A DNA stretch of 64,000 nt from Onchocerca volvulus (taxonomy: Eukaryota > Nematoda > Chromadorea > Rhabditida > Onchocercidae), in NCBI GenBank assembly GCA_000499405.2, contig HG738139.1, positions 4,121,561 to 4,185,560 of the forward strand, in the 5' to 3' direction. Positions 31,691 to 44,565 of this stretch are shown piece by piece. Both the position numbers and the translations under genes were made by a program. Numbering within the stretch: the first letter of the stretch is position 1; each line of letters begins with the position of its first letter. The notes under the pieces were generated by a model that did not search any database, was not told the origin of the DNA, and saw only the letters and a program-made list of their open reading frames with translations.

Positions 31691-32374
31691 AAGACACACC
31701 TAATATTAAAAGTCAAAGATCTAATCCATAAATTGCTTGAACGAAACATCGTTATGCACTATTATGAGAATACTTCGACATTTCTGCAACGCAACTAAAT
31801 TCTTCACAAAGCAACAAATAACAAAAAGCATTGCAGGAAGCAGGAACTAATCAATGATTTATAAAAAAATTTACTCTTTTAATTTTAAAGTTAATCTATT
31901 TTATTTTATATTATTTATTTATTTTTTTTGCCTCTGTCACACTTATTTTTTGTATGTATTGAATTAGATCAATTCAATGAGCATAGAATAAATAATAAGT
32001 AAAAAGTGAAAAATAAAATTGAAAATATTCATCTTAATTGATTGCATTTGTAATACGAGATATAATTTGCATTTATACATACTGTAATCAAAATTTCATT
32101 CAATAAAAATATAAATTTTTATAAAAATGCGATGATATTTTTGTGCAAAAGATTATATTTTATTCGTTATAAGATTAGATCAAGAGAATATCATTATCGA
32201 TATTTTATACTGATTATATGACTTTTTTTTCTTTTTTTTTGGATTCAAGGAATATGATCATTGATGTATCTTATTGATTATACTATGTTTGGATTCAGAG
32301 AATAGGTCATGTTGATTTTACTACGTTTGGATTCAAGAAATATCATCATCGTCAATGCTCTTTCATAAATTCTG
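31691..32374. other. AT-rich DNA between Helitron and a small gene
   Basis: The first 170 nt are GC-richer and may be further Helitron relic, but no helicase motif could be read. The rest is low-complexity AT-rich sequence with no gene seen. Confidence 0.3.
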
Positions 32375-33884
32375 CTATGTTGACGATGTTAATGAACTAT
32401 CTGTGTCATCTTTAAAATATATTAAAAGATCACGAAGCATTTGATTAAGTCTTCTTATTCGTTTCATTCTTGCGCATAAATTTACCATTATCGCATTTGT
32501 CTGGAAAAAATTGATTATTTCGACCTTAGTATCAACACGAGATGTTATCAGTTCACATGGATTGATAATATTTCGTGACAATTTTCAAAGACAAAAGATA
32601 TGAAACTCAGTCAAAGTTAATTATTCATTAATTAGGTGATTATTTTTCAGTTGCAATTAAGTTATATTATAATTGGAATTGTACGGCTACTAATCCTAGC
32701 TGATTTTTCTATGAATTTTTATTCATTTTAAAAAAATTTAAAAAAGAATAAAAAATAAATTGTTGCTGTGTAATGAATAAAATATGATATGAAAATATTT
32801 AGTATTATTAACTTGTTTCATTTCGAATTGTATACGATCGTGCCAAAACAATAGTTCTTGATTGATTACTTTCTTACAACGTGATGACAATTCTTTTGTC
32901 TAATAATTTTCGCATTAATTAATAATTATAATATAAGTGTTAAAATTTCATAATATTTTTTTATTTACTTAAATTTTTAAAGATATCTTTCAAAAGAAAA
33001 GAAAAATTGCATTAAAGCTTTTCAAAGTTTAATACCAATCACTTAATTGTAATTTCAAGTTCCTTTTTTTTTTTTTGATTTAATATATTTCTATTTATTA
33101 ATAAAAGAAAAACAAACAATCAATTTATTAGTTTAATAAAAATCAATTTAAACTAATTAATATCGCTTGCTATTTGGAAAAAAATAAATAAAGACAAGTA
33201 AACAATGGAAAGGTTAAATGTAAGCACAAATAAAGGTCAAACCTTTTTTGTATCATTGTTGAAAACACTATTAAGTTGTGCGATATTATTACTTTGAAGA
33301 TATCTTGCTCGATTACATAATGGAATTTTTTCCATTTTTTTCGTTTCATTCATTTTTCGACTGTGTTCATCATATCCATCGCTGGCTGTTTTCAAAGACA
33401 AAGTTGTCTGTTCAATTAATACAAATTAAATTTTTCATTAAAATCAATATATTCTCATATTAAAACGAAAAAAAAAATAATTTTTTTTCTATTTTTGAAT
33501 AATTAAAAATTTAGAAATAAAAATAAGAAGCAATGAATCATAAAGTACCAAATTAGACTGAGTGGTATTTTCAGATTGCGTAATTTCACTTCGTGGATAA
33601 AAATAATCATTATTTTCATTTCCTTCTGAAATTCTTAATAAAGCTAATTGAATTTTGTAAGAATTAAAATTAGAATTTTAAGTAAAAAATCAACTTTGAA
33701 TTTCTTTTAATGTCATAAGAATGAAAATATTGGCCTAATTTGACTGATTAATGAACAACTGATAAATAAGATTACTGATGAATATGATTTGAAATGGTTT
33801 ATCTGATATGCATTCCATTGTTCGTCGTAATTCTTGCCATGCATTTTTCTCAATTTTATAGTTCATTGATTCGTTTTCCGTCAT
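32375..33884 (-). CDS. small four-exon gene, 164-residue protein of unknown function
   Basis: Exons in transcript order: 33884-33776, 33643-33549, 33407-33243, 32500-32375. All phases close. The last two exons are clearly coding-like: one contains LKTASDGYDEHSRKMNETKK and NRARYLQSNNIAQLNSVFN. The other contains MVNLCARMKRIRRLNQMLRD and ends DDTDSSLTSST. The protein is hydrophilic, mostly helical and basic in the middle, with a Ser/Thr/Asp tail. It has no signal peptide or membrane span. The leader before the ATG is almost pure A/G (33885-33917) after an acceptor CAG. The junction between exons 1 and 2 is the least certain. I do not recognise the family. Confidence 0.6.
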
Positions 33885-33917
33885 TTTTTTCTTTTTTTCT
33901 TTTTTTTTCTTTTTTTT

Positions 33918-35415
33918 CTGCTTATTCTGTAGTTTATTGATAATTCACAAATTGATTGGAATGAAATTTAAAAAAATAAAATTCAATGAAATATAAAGTT
34001 TTTAATCAAGCTAAAAATTGACAAATGCACTTTTAATTGATTAATTAACTTTTTTTATTTTATTTTACTACTTGCATAATTGTTTATATCTAATCATAAA
34101 CGCACTTACAAATTTTATATCAAAAGATACCCTTTTCAGGAGGGTTTAGTGAAATACAAATCAAAGTTCTCTTTACTTAAAATGTCTCCTCTTTTGTTTC
34201 GACCACTCATTAAATAAAAGAAGTTGACAATAATTTTTTCTTTTAATTAATGGATAATTTTAAATTCATTTAGAAAATTTTAATATTTAATGAAAATTTT
34301 TTCAAGAGAAGAAAAATGAACTAATTAACAAATTAATTAATTAATTAAGCGTTTATGGTATATTTATTAGAATTATTTTGTTCGGAATGGTTTCGAAACA
34401 AAGATGTAAAACTTATCATTGATATGGTTTCTAGTTATTTTTCTTTTTAATTAATTAATATATCTTGAAAATAGCATATACTAAGAGTGTGATAAATATG
34501 GATAACATAAATGACTGTAATTTCATACAGTTTATTTAAATTTCATTAATTTGCGAAAATTTTAAAAAAGAATGGAGCAAAATGTGCAACAAAAAAATTC
34601 CAAATTTTGTATTATTCCATCTTTTTTCTTTTTTTATTTTAAATATTATTTACAAACAAAAATATTCAAAGTTATTCTTTTGGCTTTTATTTTCCTCAAA
34701 TTTTAGAATAACCTATAACAGTAAGACTTTACTGCTACCGTACGAAAAATAATAATAATCATTTATGTTTTATTCCAAATTTTAATTCAAATCTTTCGAT
34801 TAGTTATCAGAGATCATTTCAATATTGTACTCTTATTTATCTTTGTTATTTTTCACAATTCTCAATCCATTGATCTTTCTTATTTACCTTATCTTTAACA
34901 GGTAATTTTTTTTTTCATTCCATTTTTTACCTTTCGTTTTTTTTTTTTTTTTTCAATTTAGCGGCAATATTTAATCGTCTTTTCAACATCTAATTAAAAT
35001 TGTCCGAAAATCTTTCAATGATCTTAGAACATCCTTCGAAAATTCGCCCTTTTTTTTTTTTTTTTTTTTATTCAAATCCTTTCTCATCAAAATCCCATAT
35101 TTTTTCCTAAATAAAAATTTTAATGCTATGATTTAAATTCTCATCATTTTAAAATTTGATTGCAACGAATTTCGGCATATTTTTTGAGCATGGAATTAAT
35201 TCAATGCAGGTGCAATCTTAAAGTAAAAAAAAAAAAAAAAAAATCTCACCAATAAATTTCTCTTATAAAATAAATTTTTTCACAGTAAATTATGATGAAA
35301 TTCATGTAAAATATTACAAAATTCAAAATTTATTTCATTTCATTTTTTGTTTCATTTTTAAATATTCTTTCATTTTAAAATTATTTGCCTGGAAAAACCG
35401 GAATTATATATATCG
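33918..35415. other. AT-rich intergenic DNA
   Basis: Only poly-T and poly-A runs and low-complexity sequence are seen. A 24-codon minus-strand open segment (ATG in the 34.2 kb region, MSGRNKRGDIL) has a donor-like GTAAAG but could not be joined in phase to the gene at 32375-33884. Confidence 0.35.
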
Positions 35416-35616
35416 CTATAGTTTTTTCAATCCGACAAACATGTAAGCTGAAAATTTGAAGAAAAAATGCTTTCTCAGCATGGTACAATCGGAAAATATC
35501 CTTCGTTTCATTCCCTCCGGGCAATTTCCATGGATTCTAAAACTCTGATATGATATCAGAGAATCTTTTGTTTGTAGAAATAGAATTGTGTGTAAATTGT
35601 CGATTCGTTTTTCCAT
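35416..35616 (-). CDS. possible single-exon small protein, 66 residues
   Basis: The ATG at 35616-35614 lies 14 nt after a strong acceptor (CTTGTTTTCAG). The frame runs to TAG at 35416-35418. Contents include MEKRIDNLHTILFLQ, FRIHGNCPEGMKRRIFSDC and FSAYMFVGLKKL. It is GC-richer than its flanks. There is no family match and no downstream exon. It could instead be a first exon of a longer gene or noncoding sequence. Confidence 0.3.
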   Translation of the reverse strand: MEKRIDNLHTILFLQTKDSLISYQSFRIHGNCPEGMKRRIFSDCTMLRKHFFFKFSAYMFVGLKKL

Positions 35617-37560
35617 GATTTTTCGTTCCTGAAAACAAGAAAAAAAAATAACCCTGAAAAAAATTTCCAATTTCTGATTCTTGAATTAATCAGGATAATT
35701 TCTTTTCCCCTTCTTCATCCATCATATTCTTTTATCCTTTTTCAATTTCTCTCTCTCTTTTTTTTAATCGATATGTATGTGAAATTTTTAAAAATGGAAT
35801 TAAATAACTTATAACGTATCTTTTTTTTTTTTTACTGATTAATTTTGATATAAATTTGAAAAGTTCAATAATTGACTCAATTTCAAATCGATCCCTTCTT
35901 TGCTTTTTTTTTTTCTCTTCACTTATACAAATACTTTGTTTCTTTTTGAATTTAGTATTTATTTATTCGTTTCTGAATTTATTTTTTATTTATTATCTAA
36001 ACTCATTATTTCTTTTCTAAATTTTATAAACAACAAGTTTCTTTATATGAAACATACTCATATAAACATGGAAAAAATAATAATACTAAACATTTTGCAA
36101 TTGTAAACAAAAATAAACTTATTACTAAATTTTTATATATATAAAATTTGCCTGAGAAAATTAGAATAAATGAATGACAATAAATATTTATTAGAGTAAT
36201 ATTAATTCCTATTTGTTCCTTTTTTCCTTTTTTTTTTCTGGACGAAAAGATTTGAGAATGAGAAGAGAAGAATAAATAGCAAATTATGAATGTTTACATA
36301 TGTTATGAATGAATGAAAATAGTTATTATAGCTATAATAATAAGATGAAAATCGTTTGAGTGATTGAAGAATAGTTTTGAAAATTCTTGTTTTCGATAGG
36401 AAAGGATGGAAAAAGAGAAGAGTGGGAAATATGTGAAAGAATAAATTGGGTAAAGTCCTTTTTAAGTACTGGAAGAAATAGAACAGAAGGGACAAGTGGA
36501 AAATTATTATTTCATGTATCAAAATTGAATAAAGATGACAATTTTACCGCATCCTGCTCTTTTTTCCTGATTTCCTAAAATTGTTTCCAAAAATTTTATG
36601 ATTGCTATCATTTGGATGAAATTTTACAACAATGTCATCTTCAATTGTAAGATATCAATGATTTGATCATCATCAATCACTGTCATTACAAAGTTTGTTA
36701 ATTAATTTTTTAATTCTTATTACTATTAGCGAATTTATTTTGTTAACCAAATGAATAATACGAATTTGTAGGGAATTGATGAAAAATTTTAATTTCAAAA
36801 CATTCATAGTTTAATTAAATCTAACAAATAAGCGAATATTTTACAATACTAATTATTCGTTTTATTTCATATTATTTATTATCATTTTAGATTTATTACG
36901 TTCTAATCAATGGATGAACTATTATTAAGGCATAACATTATTTGTTTAAAAACCGATAATGACTGCTAATTTTTGTAGTTTTTTTTTTTATTTTTTTTTT
37001 GTTCTTTTTAGTAAAATAATTTTTCAAACAAACTTCTGTAACCTCTTTTTCAACTATCTTTTAGTTTAAATTATCGTATGGCCTATATTTTGATCTAATT
37101 CCATTACGTTAAAATCATATAATCATTTCATACTTTTTTTTTTCCCACTTTTACAAACAGAACTACAAAAAAAAAGAAAAAAAAACTATTGCTTAGTTAA
37201 AAGGAAAAATTAGCACGAAAGATTGGAATAAAGGAGGGAAAAAAAAAAGAAAGAAACTTTTTTTTTGAAATGATTAAAATCAAATTCTTATAACTTCATT
37301 GTCATTCAATTTTATTTTTATTTCTTCTTTTTTTTTTTTTTTTTGTTATTGTCTTATGATCATACATTGTATTTGATGTTGCAATTTATTTTCTTCTGGA
37401 TTTATTTTTCACAAATTTCGCATTTTTCATTCGTTACGGATATATGGAAGCAAAGGATGAATTGACCTAGACAAACGAGCTGTCGAAGACCTAATTTTCT
37501 TTCATTTTGTGTGACAATTTCTTCAAAATATCCAGCATTTCTCGCCTGTTTTCCAAAGTT

Positions 37561-37676
37561 AACAACGATAACAACGACAACAACAACAACAACAACAACA
37601 ACAACGACAACAATAACAACAACAATAACGATAACAACAACAAAAACAACGATAACAACACTACTCTAACAATAAC
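37561..37676. repeat. AAC-type microsatellite
   Basis: An imperfect (AAC)n array with GAT and AAT interruptions. The poly-Asn frame across it is a repeat artefact. Confidence 0.95.
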
Positions 37677-40126
37677 AAGGATAAATATGAACTGCTACTA
37701 CTACTGTACTATTTTCTACTTCTATTACCTATCATCTATTATTCCTGTATTTTTACGATGACCACTGTTACTTGCTTATATGTCACATATTCTTCTCAAT
37801 CCAATCGTCGTATCGTCGTTCGGCCTCTGTCCACTTATATGACCACGCTTTTATCAACAAAATTTGCATTCTCATAGAGTCATGCGGTCAAGTAATGACC
37901 ATTGAACCATTATTACTCTTAGCATTTTCCCTTCACATCCATACCATCCTATTGAATATCCCAACTTCAACAAAAAACTCATTTCATCCTCTTTTTTTTT
38001 TTCGGCATCACATTGCTTTGTTTACTTTTTTTTTTTTCTTGGAATATTTTTTTAATTTATTTCGTTTATATTGAAAATTCAACATTTTAATTTTTAATTG
38101 AATTTAAGAATTTATTTCTTAAAATGATATTTTTTCAATTTCAAATTTTCATTTTTAATTTTCCACTTTTTTTTTCGCTATTAATACAAATTTTTGCGTT
38201 TCATCATAGTTTTTTTATATATGTTTACTATAGTTTAATTCTTAAATATAAATTTTTAAAAAAATTAGTAGAAAATAATTCATACTTTTGAATATTATGT
38301 CCTTTTTTATATGGATTATGTTTCTCTAACAAAGATTTAAATTTTAATTTAATCCACCTTCTACTTTCTCTCTCTCTCTCATATTTTAATTAGTTTAAAA
38401 AAAAAAAAATTATGTGCACTTATGATAAGGTTAAATTTTGTTTCTAGTTTTAATTTAAATTACATTTCTCATCAAATTTTTCTCTTCCCTCATTAATCAT
38501 TTCATAATTAGCGATGCTAATTATTAAGTTTAGCCGTCAAATATCATCATTGGTCAGTTTAAATTAGAAATCATCAAATTTTGAATCATATTAGTAATAT
38601 GTTCATAGCATTTCTGAATTTGACCCAAAAATTTGTATTTAAAATATAAAATTAAAAATACAGGTAAAAATTGATAGTCTTAAATTAAGTTAACAACAAT
38701 CAAATTAATTTGAATTAAATCATGCATGAAATAAGAAAATATTGGAATCATAATGGATTTTAATGTTTTAAATTTGTTCAAAAAAAAAACTATCTTTAGC
38801 CAGAAAATATGCAAATATAAGAAAGAAAAATAAAAAAATTATTCATCATTAAAGGTCACATATGTCGTGCCATAATTTGACAAAAATTTAGAGGAAACTC
38901 GTTCACAGCATGTACAATTTATGAACATTGTTGTTATCATAATAGTTGTTGAAATTCTAATTTCTCTTTAATTTATTCCAGCTCATTTTCATAAAATTTA
39001 CCGGAATTCAAATTAATGATAAATGGATATTAGCATTATCGTTTAATCATTTTCGATATATTGATACTTTCATAAATTGTATTTTTCTCATAAAATTTAC
39101 CAATTAGCCAGGTATTATTACTATTTTAAATGAAATCGCATTCCCAATTTATAGATATTGCTTCATTTATCAGAGTAAGAATTTTTTCGCCTAAAATGTA
39201 ATATTTATTTGAATTATTTAAAATATTTCGAAATTCTTTGCAATTTCTCAGAAGATTTGAATAATGAAAGCTTAAATTTGTTACTTTTTATGAATAATTT
39301 TAAGAATTACAAGAGCTTAATATTTAAAGTTGAAATTGAAATTTAAAAAAATTTGGAAAAAAATTAGGAAATTAAAAAAAAAATTACTCGCATTTATAAT
39401 TAGCTTAAGATTCAAAATTCATTGCTAATTTTTTGTACAATCTTATTTATCTTATTTAATATCTTCAACTTTCTTTTTTCTTTTATATTATTTATTATTC
39501 TGTTTGGTTAAATTTTTAAAATTTGAATCAGATTTCTAGAATTTGATCCAAATTTTGTGATTTTGTTGTATTTGAATTTGTTAATTTATTCACAGAAAAA
39601 GTTGATACCGTATACTCGATTAAGCAAAATATATCATTAAAAAAATGGAAAAAAATATTTGAATTACTTAAATTAACATAATTCATAACTATTTTGACTC
39701 TTTTTTTTTTACTTCCGGAAATTTGAATAATTTAAAAGATTAATTAAAAATTTGAAATAACTTTTATGTCAATACCTAGATTTACATATTTATAAACATT
39801 AATCATTTACATCATTTATCTATTCATTCTATAAATATTTCAAATTTTTATAGTTTGCCTATTATTTCTATACTTTATTATAAATCAATCATTTCTTCTT
39901 CTTCTTCTTCAATTTCTTCAATCTTCCCTCTCTCCCGTTTAAATCCATCCTTTTTGTCATCTCCGATATCTTCTTCACCGCTCTTCTTCTTCCTTTTAAA
40001 ACTTTCATTGTTCGTTAGAAATTGTTTCCGATAGTGAAAAGATTCATTCATCCATTCCTATTTCATAGCAACTAGCAACATTTGAAAAGTTGCTGAAGAC
40101 AAGTAATATGGAATAAAATTGGCTAC

Positions 40127-40225
40127 ATGAAAACTGGTTCCAAGCATCATCATCATCAGCATCATCATTCATTTCGGAATCAACGAATGAAGAAGAGAAG
40201 AAGACGAAAGAAGATTCTGTTGTAG
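40127..40225 (+). other. His/Arg-Lys-rich micro-ORF
   Basis: A 32-codon frame from an ATG: six Lys/Ser-flanked codons, a His-rich run (HHHHQHHH), then a basic run (MKKRRRRKK). It sits in a GC-richer patch but largely reflects CAT and AAG repeats. It could be a short first coding exon, but no downstream partner was found. Confidence 0.15.
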
Positions 40226-42149
40226 CTTTCTAAGTTTTGATTCAACCAGACTGCTACTACCGGTTGCTTTTCTCCAACAATCTTTCAATAATTCTCTCCC
40301 ATCATCCCTATCATCATCATCATTTCTATTCTTATCATATCATTATTTGATCATTTTCTTTTTCATCAATCTACTTATTATCATTATCTGTAGCAGCATT
40401 TCATCATCAAATCGTAGCACTTCATTCATTCGCTTTTAATTCTTATAGTAAAAGTTGTTTTATTTTTTCTTTCTTTCTTTCTCATTTTTTTCTTTTAAAT
40501 TAATTATTGATTAAAAATGAACAAAACAATTTTTAATGGCAATAATTATATTGAAATTATTACATTTAAATTATCGTAATTTGCATATGCAAAATAAATG
40601 AAATTTATGAAGCTTCTTCTTTTTTTTTTTGCATTTGGATAGAATTATTTATTTAATTGACTAAAGTAAACTGTAAACAAAAATTGAGTTTTCATTTAAT
40701 AAAAATTAGTTAAAATTAATTACAATTATTCTCCCTTCCTTTGTTGATTATTCAATTTCTTCTAGCAAATGAAAAAGGAAAAAAGCAATGTATGTATCAA
40801 AGAAAAAATTAAGTGTAATTAATTGTTTCAAAAAAAAAAAGAAAAACAAACAAACAAATCATTTTTAATAGCACATAAAATTCGATATGAAAAAGTAAAT
40901 GAATAAAAGTTAAAATAAATGTCATCTCAATGAAAATTTCTATTGAAAATAATATTTAAAGAAAGATATGATATCAAATTTTTCTTCATCAAAATTTAAA
41001 TTCATTACTTTTCAAATTTGCAACAAAAGATTAATGTGATGGTTAAATTTAAGAAACTAACATATTAACTGCATAAAAAATAGATAAAAAAAATCTTCCA
41101 TTGATATTATATATTAAAGAAGCATTCTGATTACGATGAATGATAATGATTCAAAAAAAAGAAAAGGAAGAAAAAGGGAATGTGTTTGAAATATGAAATT
41201 TTGAAAGTTGATTTTTTCTGAAAGTTAGAGAATTGATCTATAAATATTATTCTTTATTTTTTTTATTAACTTCCATCTGTGGATAAATTACTCGAAATTT
41301 TATCTTAGTGATTAATCGATGAATTGCGAAACAATCGTAGAGATACTAAGTGATAGCAATAAAAAAGTGACAATTTTTAGGGCAATTTAATTTCAAATGA
41401 TTATAAATTATATAAATTTGATTCAAATTTAGCTATATTATTTATACTTTGATTGAAATAGTTATATTATTTATAGTTTGATTTCAAATGCTATATTATC
41501 TCATAGTTTAGTTTGAGTTAAGCTATATATCACTATTATCCATGATGATTATTTTGAAATTGACTGGAAGTTTAGCGATATTTTGAACTTTTTTTTTCTT
41601 TTTTTTATTTTTCAAATCAGAATTGACTTTTAGCATAAGTAAATGAATTAACGAAAAGGTTCTCGTGATAAATGCATGCAACCGGAGATTGATAATATCC
41701 ATGCAATTTGTCGTCACAATTTTCATATTAAGGTTGTTGCTTATAGCACAGCGATAAAACCAGGTGAAACAAAACAATGCAATACTGAAAATTCGCATGC
41801 ATAAATGCGCAAATGTACAGATCGCAAGAACAAGCTGCGAAGAAATATGAATGAATGCAATAGGAGATTGAAGGTGGAAGGAAGGCATTCATTCACGTAT
41901 GTTGCTGATTAGAATAAGTAGTTCGTTGGGAAAAATGCCGCTAGGTTTTAGATATATGCAAAACTGGTATATTTTAGGGTGAGAGCTGCTACCAACTGAC
42001 CAATAAAGGTAGTTAGAAATAGCGGTTCCAGTCGCATGGGTTTCACTCTTCTGACCAGCATATGCTCAACTATGTCATCAATATTCTAAACAGGATAATA
42101 ACACACATCATTTGGTTAAAACTTATTGTCATTGTAACTCACTAGTGCT

Positions 42150-42225
42150 ATTTATTATTGTTATTGTTATTTGTTATTGTGTTATTGTTATTGCTATTAT
42201 TGTTACTGTTATTGTTGTTTATTCT
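42150..42225. repeat. TTATTG-type microsatellite
   Basis: An imperfect array of TTATTG/TTGTTA units. Confidence 0.85.
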
Positions 42226-44417
42226 TATTTTTGTTTTTAATTAGCTGCTTAAAATCAACTAATTGTACTTTTCTTGTCCTTCGTTTTGTTATAATAAAAT
42301 GAAAAGTTCAAGCAAAATTCATATCTTTCTTCTTCCTTTATTATCTCGAGAAATTATGACTCATCAATTTATCAATTTATCAATTTGTCATTGAGAAGAT
42401 GTTCGTGGGATAGAAAGTATGCAAAATGTAATTTCATGTTTTCAAAAAAAAAAAAAGAGAAAAAAGAGTTCCGATTCAAAAATCCCAAATTAATAAATGA
42501 TTAGACTAATTGTTAATTAATTTATACGACAAAAAAAAAAAGATTGAACTAGAAATTTTTTCTTTACTGTTAACATTATAGAAATAGTATCAAAAATTAT
42601 TTCTACGAAGAAAATTTTTAATTTTTTCTTGTTTTTAACTTTTTCGGAATTTTTTTTTTCTTTTTTGCAATAATATAAATTATTATCAATCATTTACAAT
42701 GACTATATTGCAACTTTGCAACAATTTTAATTATTTTTTCATTTTAATTTCGATTAATTATATATGTTCGTTATTTCTTGTTCTTTTCCTTTCATTTTGC
42801 TTTGATTATTTATGCCATAAATATGCCAATTGATTTGTAAGCAATTAGCGTCGACGATAAAAGTAATCATCGATGCATGTTAATAGATTTTTTTTTTAAA
42901 CAAAAAAATTGTTTTGTCATTTCCTTTTTCTTTTTTTTTTTTTTTTTTTTTTAAGAAAATTCTAACCTTTACTTAATTAAACTTAAATTAATTTCGCTCG
43001 AATTCTTTTTTTCTTTTTTTCTTGTTATTATGCTGGATTGTTATGGTAATTGTTAAAATTAGATAATAGCTAATGATTAGTTCAAAATGCTCAATATCCG
43101 GAGGAAAGCGGATTGAAATAAGAAGAAAATGGAAGAAAGCAAGGATGAAAATAGGAAAAATGGAAGATGATTATCTTTATCGATTCATAAAATCTAATCA
43201 CAACTATTTCCCTTTCATTGTTGTTGTAAAAATGATAATGTGCTGATGATATTGTGATAAGTGTGGATAAGAAAAGTAGTAGTATCATTAGATACTATAA
43301 GATGTGTAGCCAATTGTTTGAAGCGATTGCAATTTTTAGGTGATAAGTAATCTAATCTAAGATATGAGATGATGCGGCATGAAACGGGTATGAGCAAATA
43401 ATACTACTACAATTGCTTTGACTTCGACAACGATCGGTCGAATTTGGGTCGATGATGTCCTGCTCCAATGCTCCTTCATCTGAACAATACAACAACATAT
43501 ACAACAAATTAAAACTACTTTCAAAAATGCTCCTTTTCTCAAACGGCATCAAGCTATCATCAATTATCATCATAATCATTGTCACTGTTATCATTAGCAG
43601 TAACAGTAATTAATTAATCAGCGAATTTCACCATTAGACAGTTTTTTTTTTTCCCAATCTTATCATTATATGAAAGGAATATTTTCGCTTTTTAAAAATA
43701 TTTATTAAATATTTAAAAAAAAAATAATTCAGCGACTTATTAAATAAAGCATTGTTTGAATTTCTTACAGAAGTTTGAATAATTCATATTAATGAATGTA
43801 ATAATTAGCAAATAACAATTAGAAAACTTAAATTATTATCAAATAAAATATATTTATTTATTTTTTATTCCATTTCCAAATTATTATTCCATTTTTTTTT
43901 TTCTGCTTCTTACCCAATCGTCTTTTTCCTCTTGTTTTTTTTCTTCTCATTCTTCTTTTACCTTAAATTTCTTCGAAATATTTTTGAAATTCTCTTTTTT
44001 TGCTTCTTCTTCCTCTTCTTCTGATTTCTTTTTTTCAGACAGTTTGGTTGATGAGAAGATTATCAGAATTGTGATTAAATGAGGTATATTTGATTGAACT
44101 TTTTTTCAAAATAGGATAGCAAATAGTATGAAACTGGTAAGGTAATGATAAAAATAAAAAAAAAAAAGAGTTAGAAAAGAGAAGGAAGGAATGAATGAAC
44201 GAATGGGAGGGAGCTATTCGGGATGAGAGTGAAATTTGAAATGAAATGAAATGAAATGAACAGAAAGAGAAATTTGAGCGAATTGCTGATAATGTTTGAT
44301 AAATGTACTGTAGTTTTGCTGAGAGCATTTTGGTAAAATAGGACCCCATCCATGCATTTTCATTCCCTTCCCAGAAAACCCTCATTTAAATTCCACCCGA
44401 GAGCTTATTAAATTAGG

Positions 44418-44525
44418 TCTTTCTCCTCCCCCGTCTTTTACCATCTTCCCGAATCTCCCCCTTATCACCACCGTTCCTCTCTCTCCGTTCTTCCTCTCTC
44501 CTCTTCCTCCTCCGATCGAATCTTC
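44418..44525 (+). promoter_or_regulatory. CT-rich tract upstream of the zinc-finger gene
   Basis: About 110 nt of strongly pyrimidine-rich, GC-richer sequence ends 40 nt before the first coding exon at 44566. Such tracts are common around promoters and in 5' untranslated regions. No specific element is identified. Confidence 0.35.
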
Positions 44526-44565
44526 CTGCAACATCATTCTTTCTAAAGGAATCGTCCAAGCAAAT

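Larger units (their letters stand above)
35617..44399. other. long sparse AT-rich region
   Basis: Mostly low-complexity sequence. More complex, GC-richer patches lie at about 37440-37980, 39900-40450 and 41640-42090, without exons I can defend. These may be regulatory or noncoding transcribed DNA upstream of the zinc-finger gene. Confidence 0.4.

Noticed and set aside
34150..34230. Minus-strand ATG segment MSGRNKRGDIL with a GTAAAG donor, considered as an upstream exon of the gene at 32375-33884
   Set aside because: Phases do not close with that gene's first exon at its good acceptor. The only phase-compatible acceptor lies in a poly-A run.
36387..36578. 63-codon plus-strand ORF with a slightly Ig-like end
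   Set aside because: No acceptor or partner exon, and the resemblance is too weak.
37507..37761. Asn-rich ORF
   Set aside because: It is translation of an AAC microsatellite.
41523..41888. 121-codon minus-strand ORF in a GC-richer patch
   Set aside because: Composition is hydrophobic and Lys-run rich, with no splice context or domain. It ends through a poly-T-derived Lys run. It is probably a by-product of a noncoding patch.
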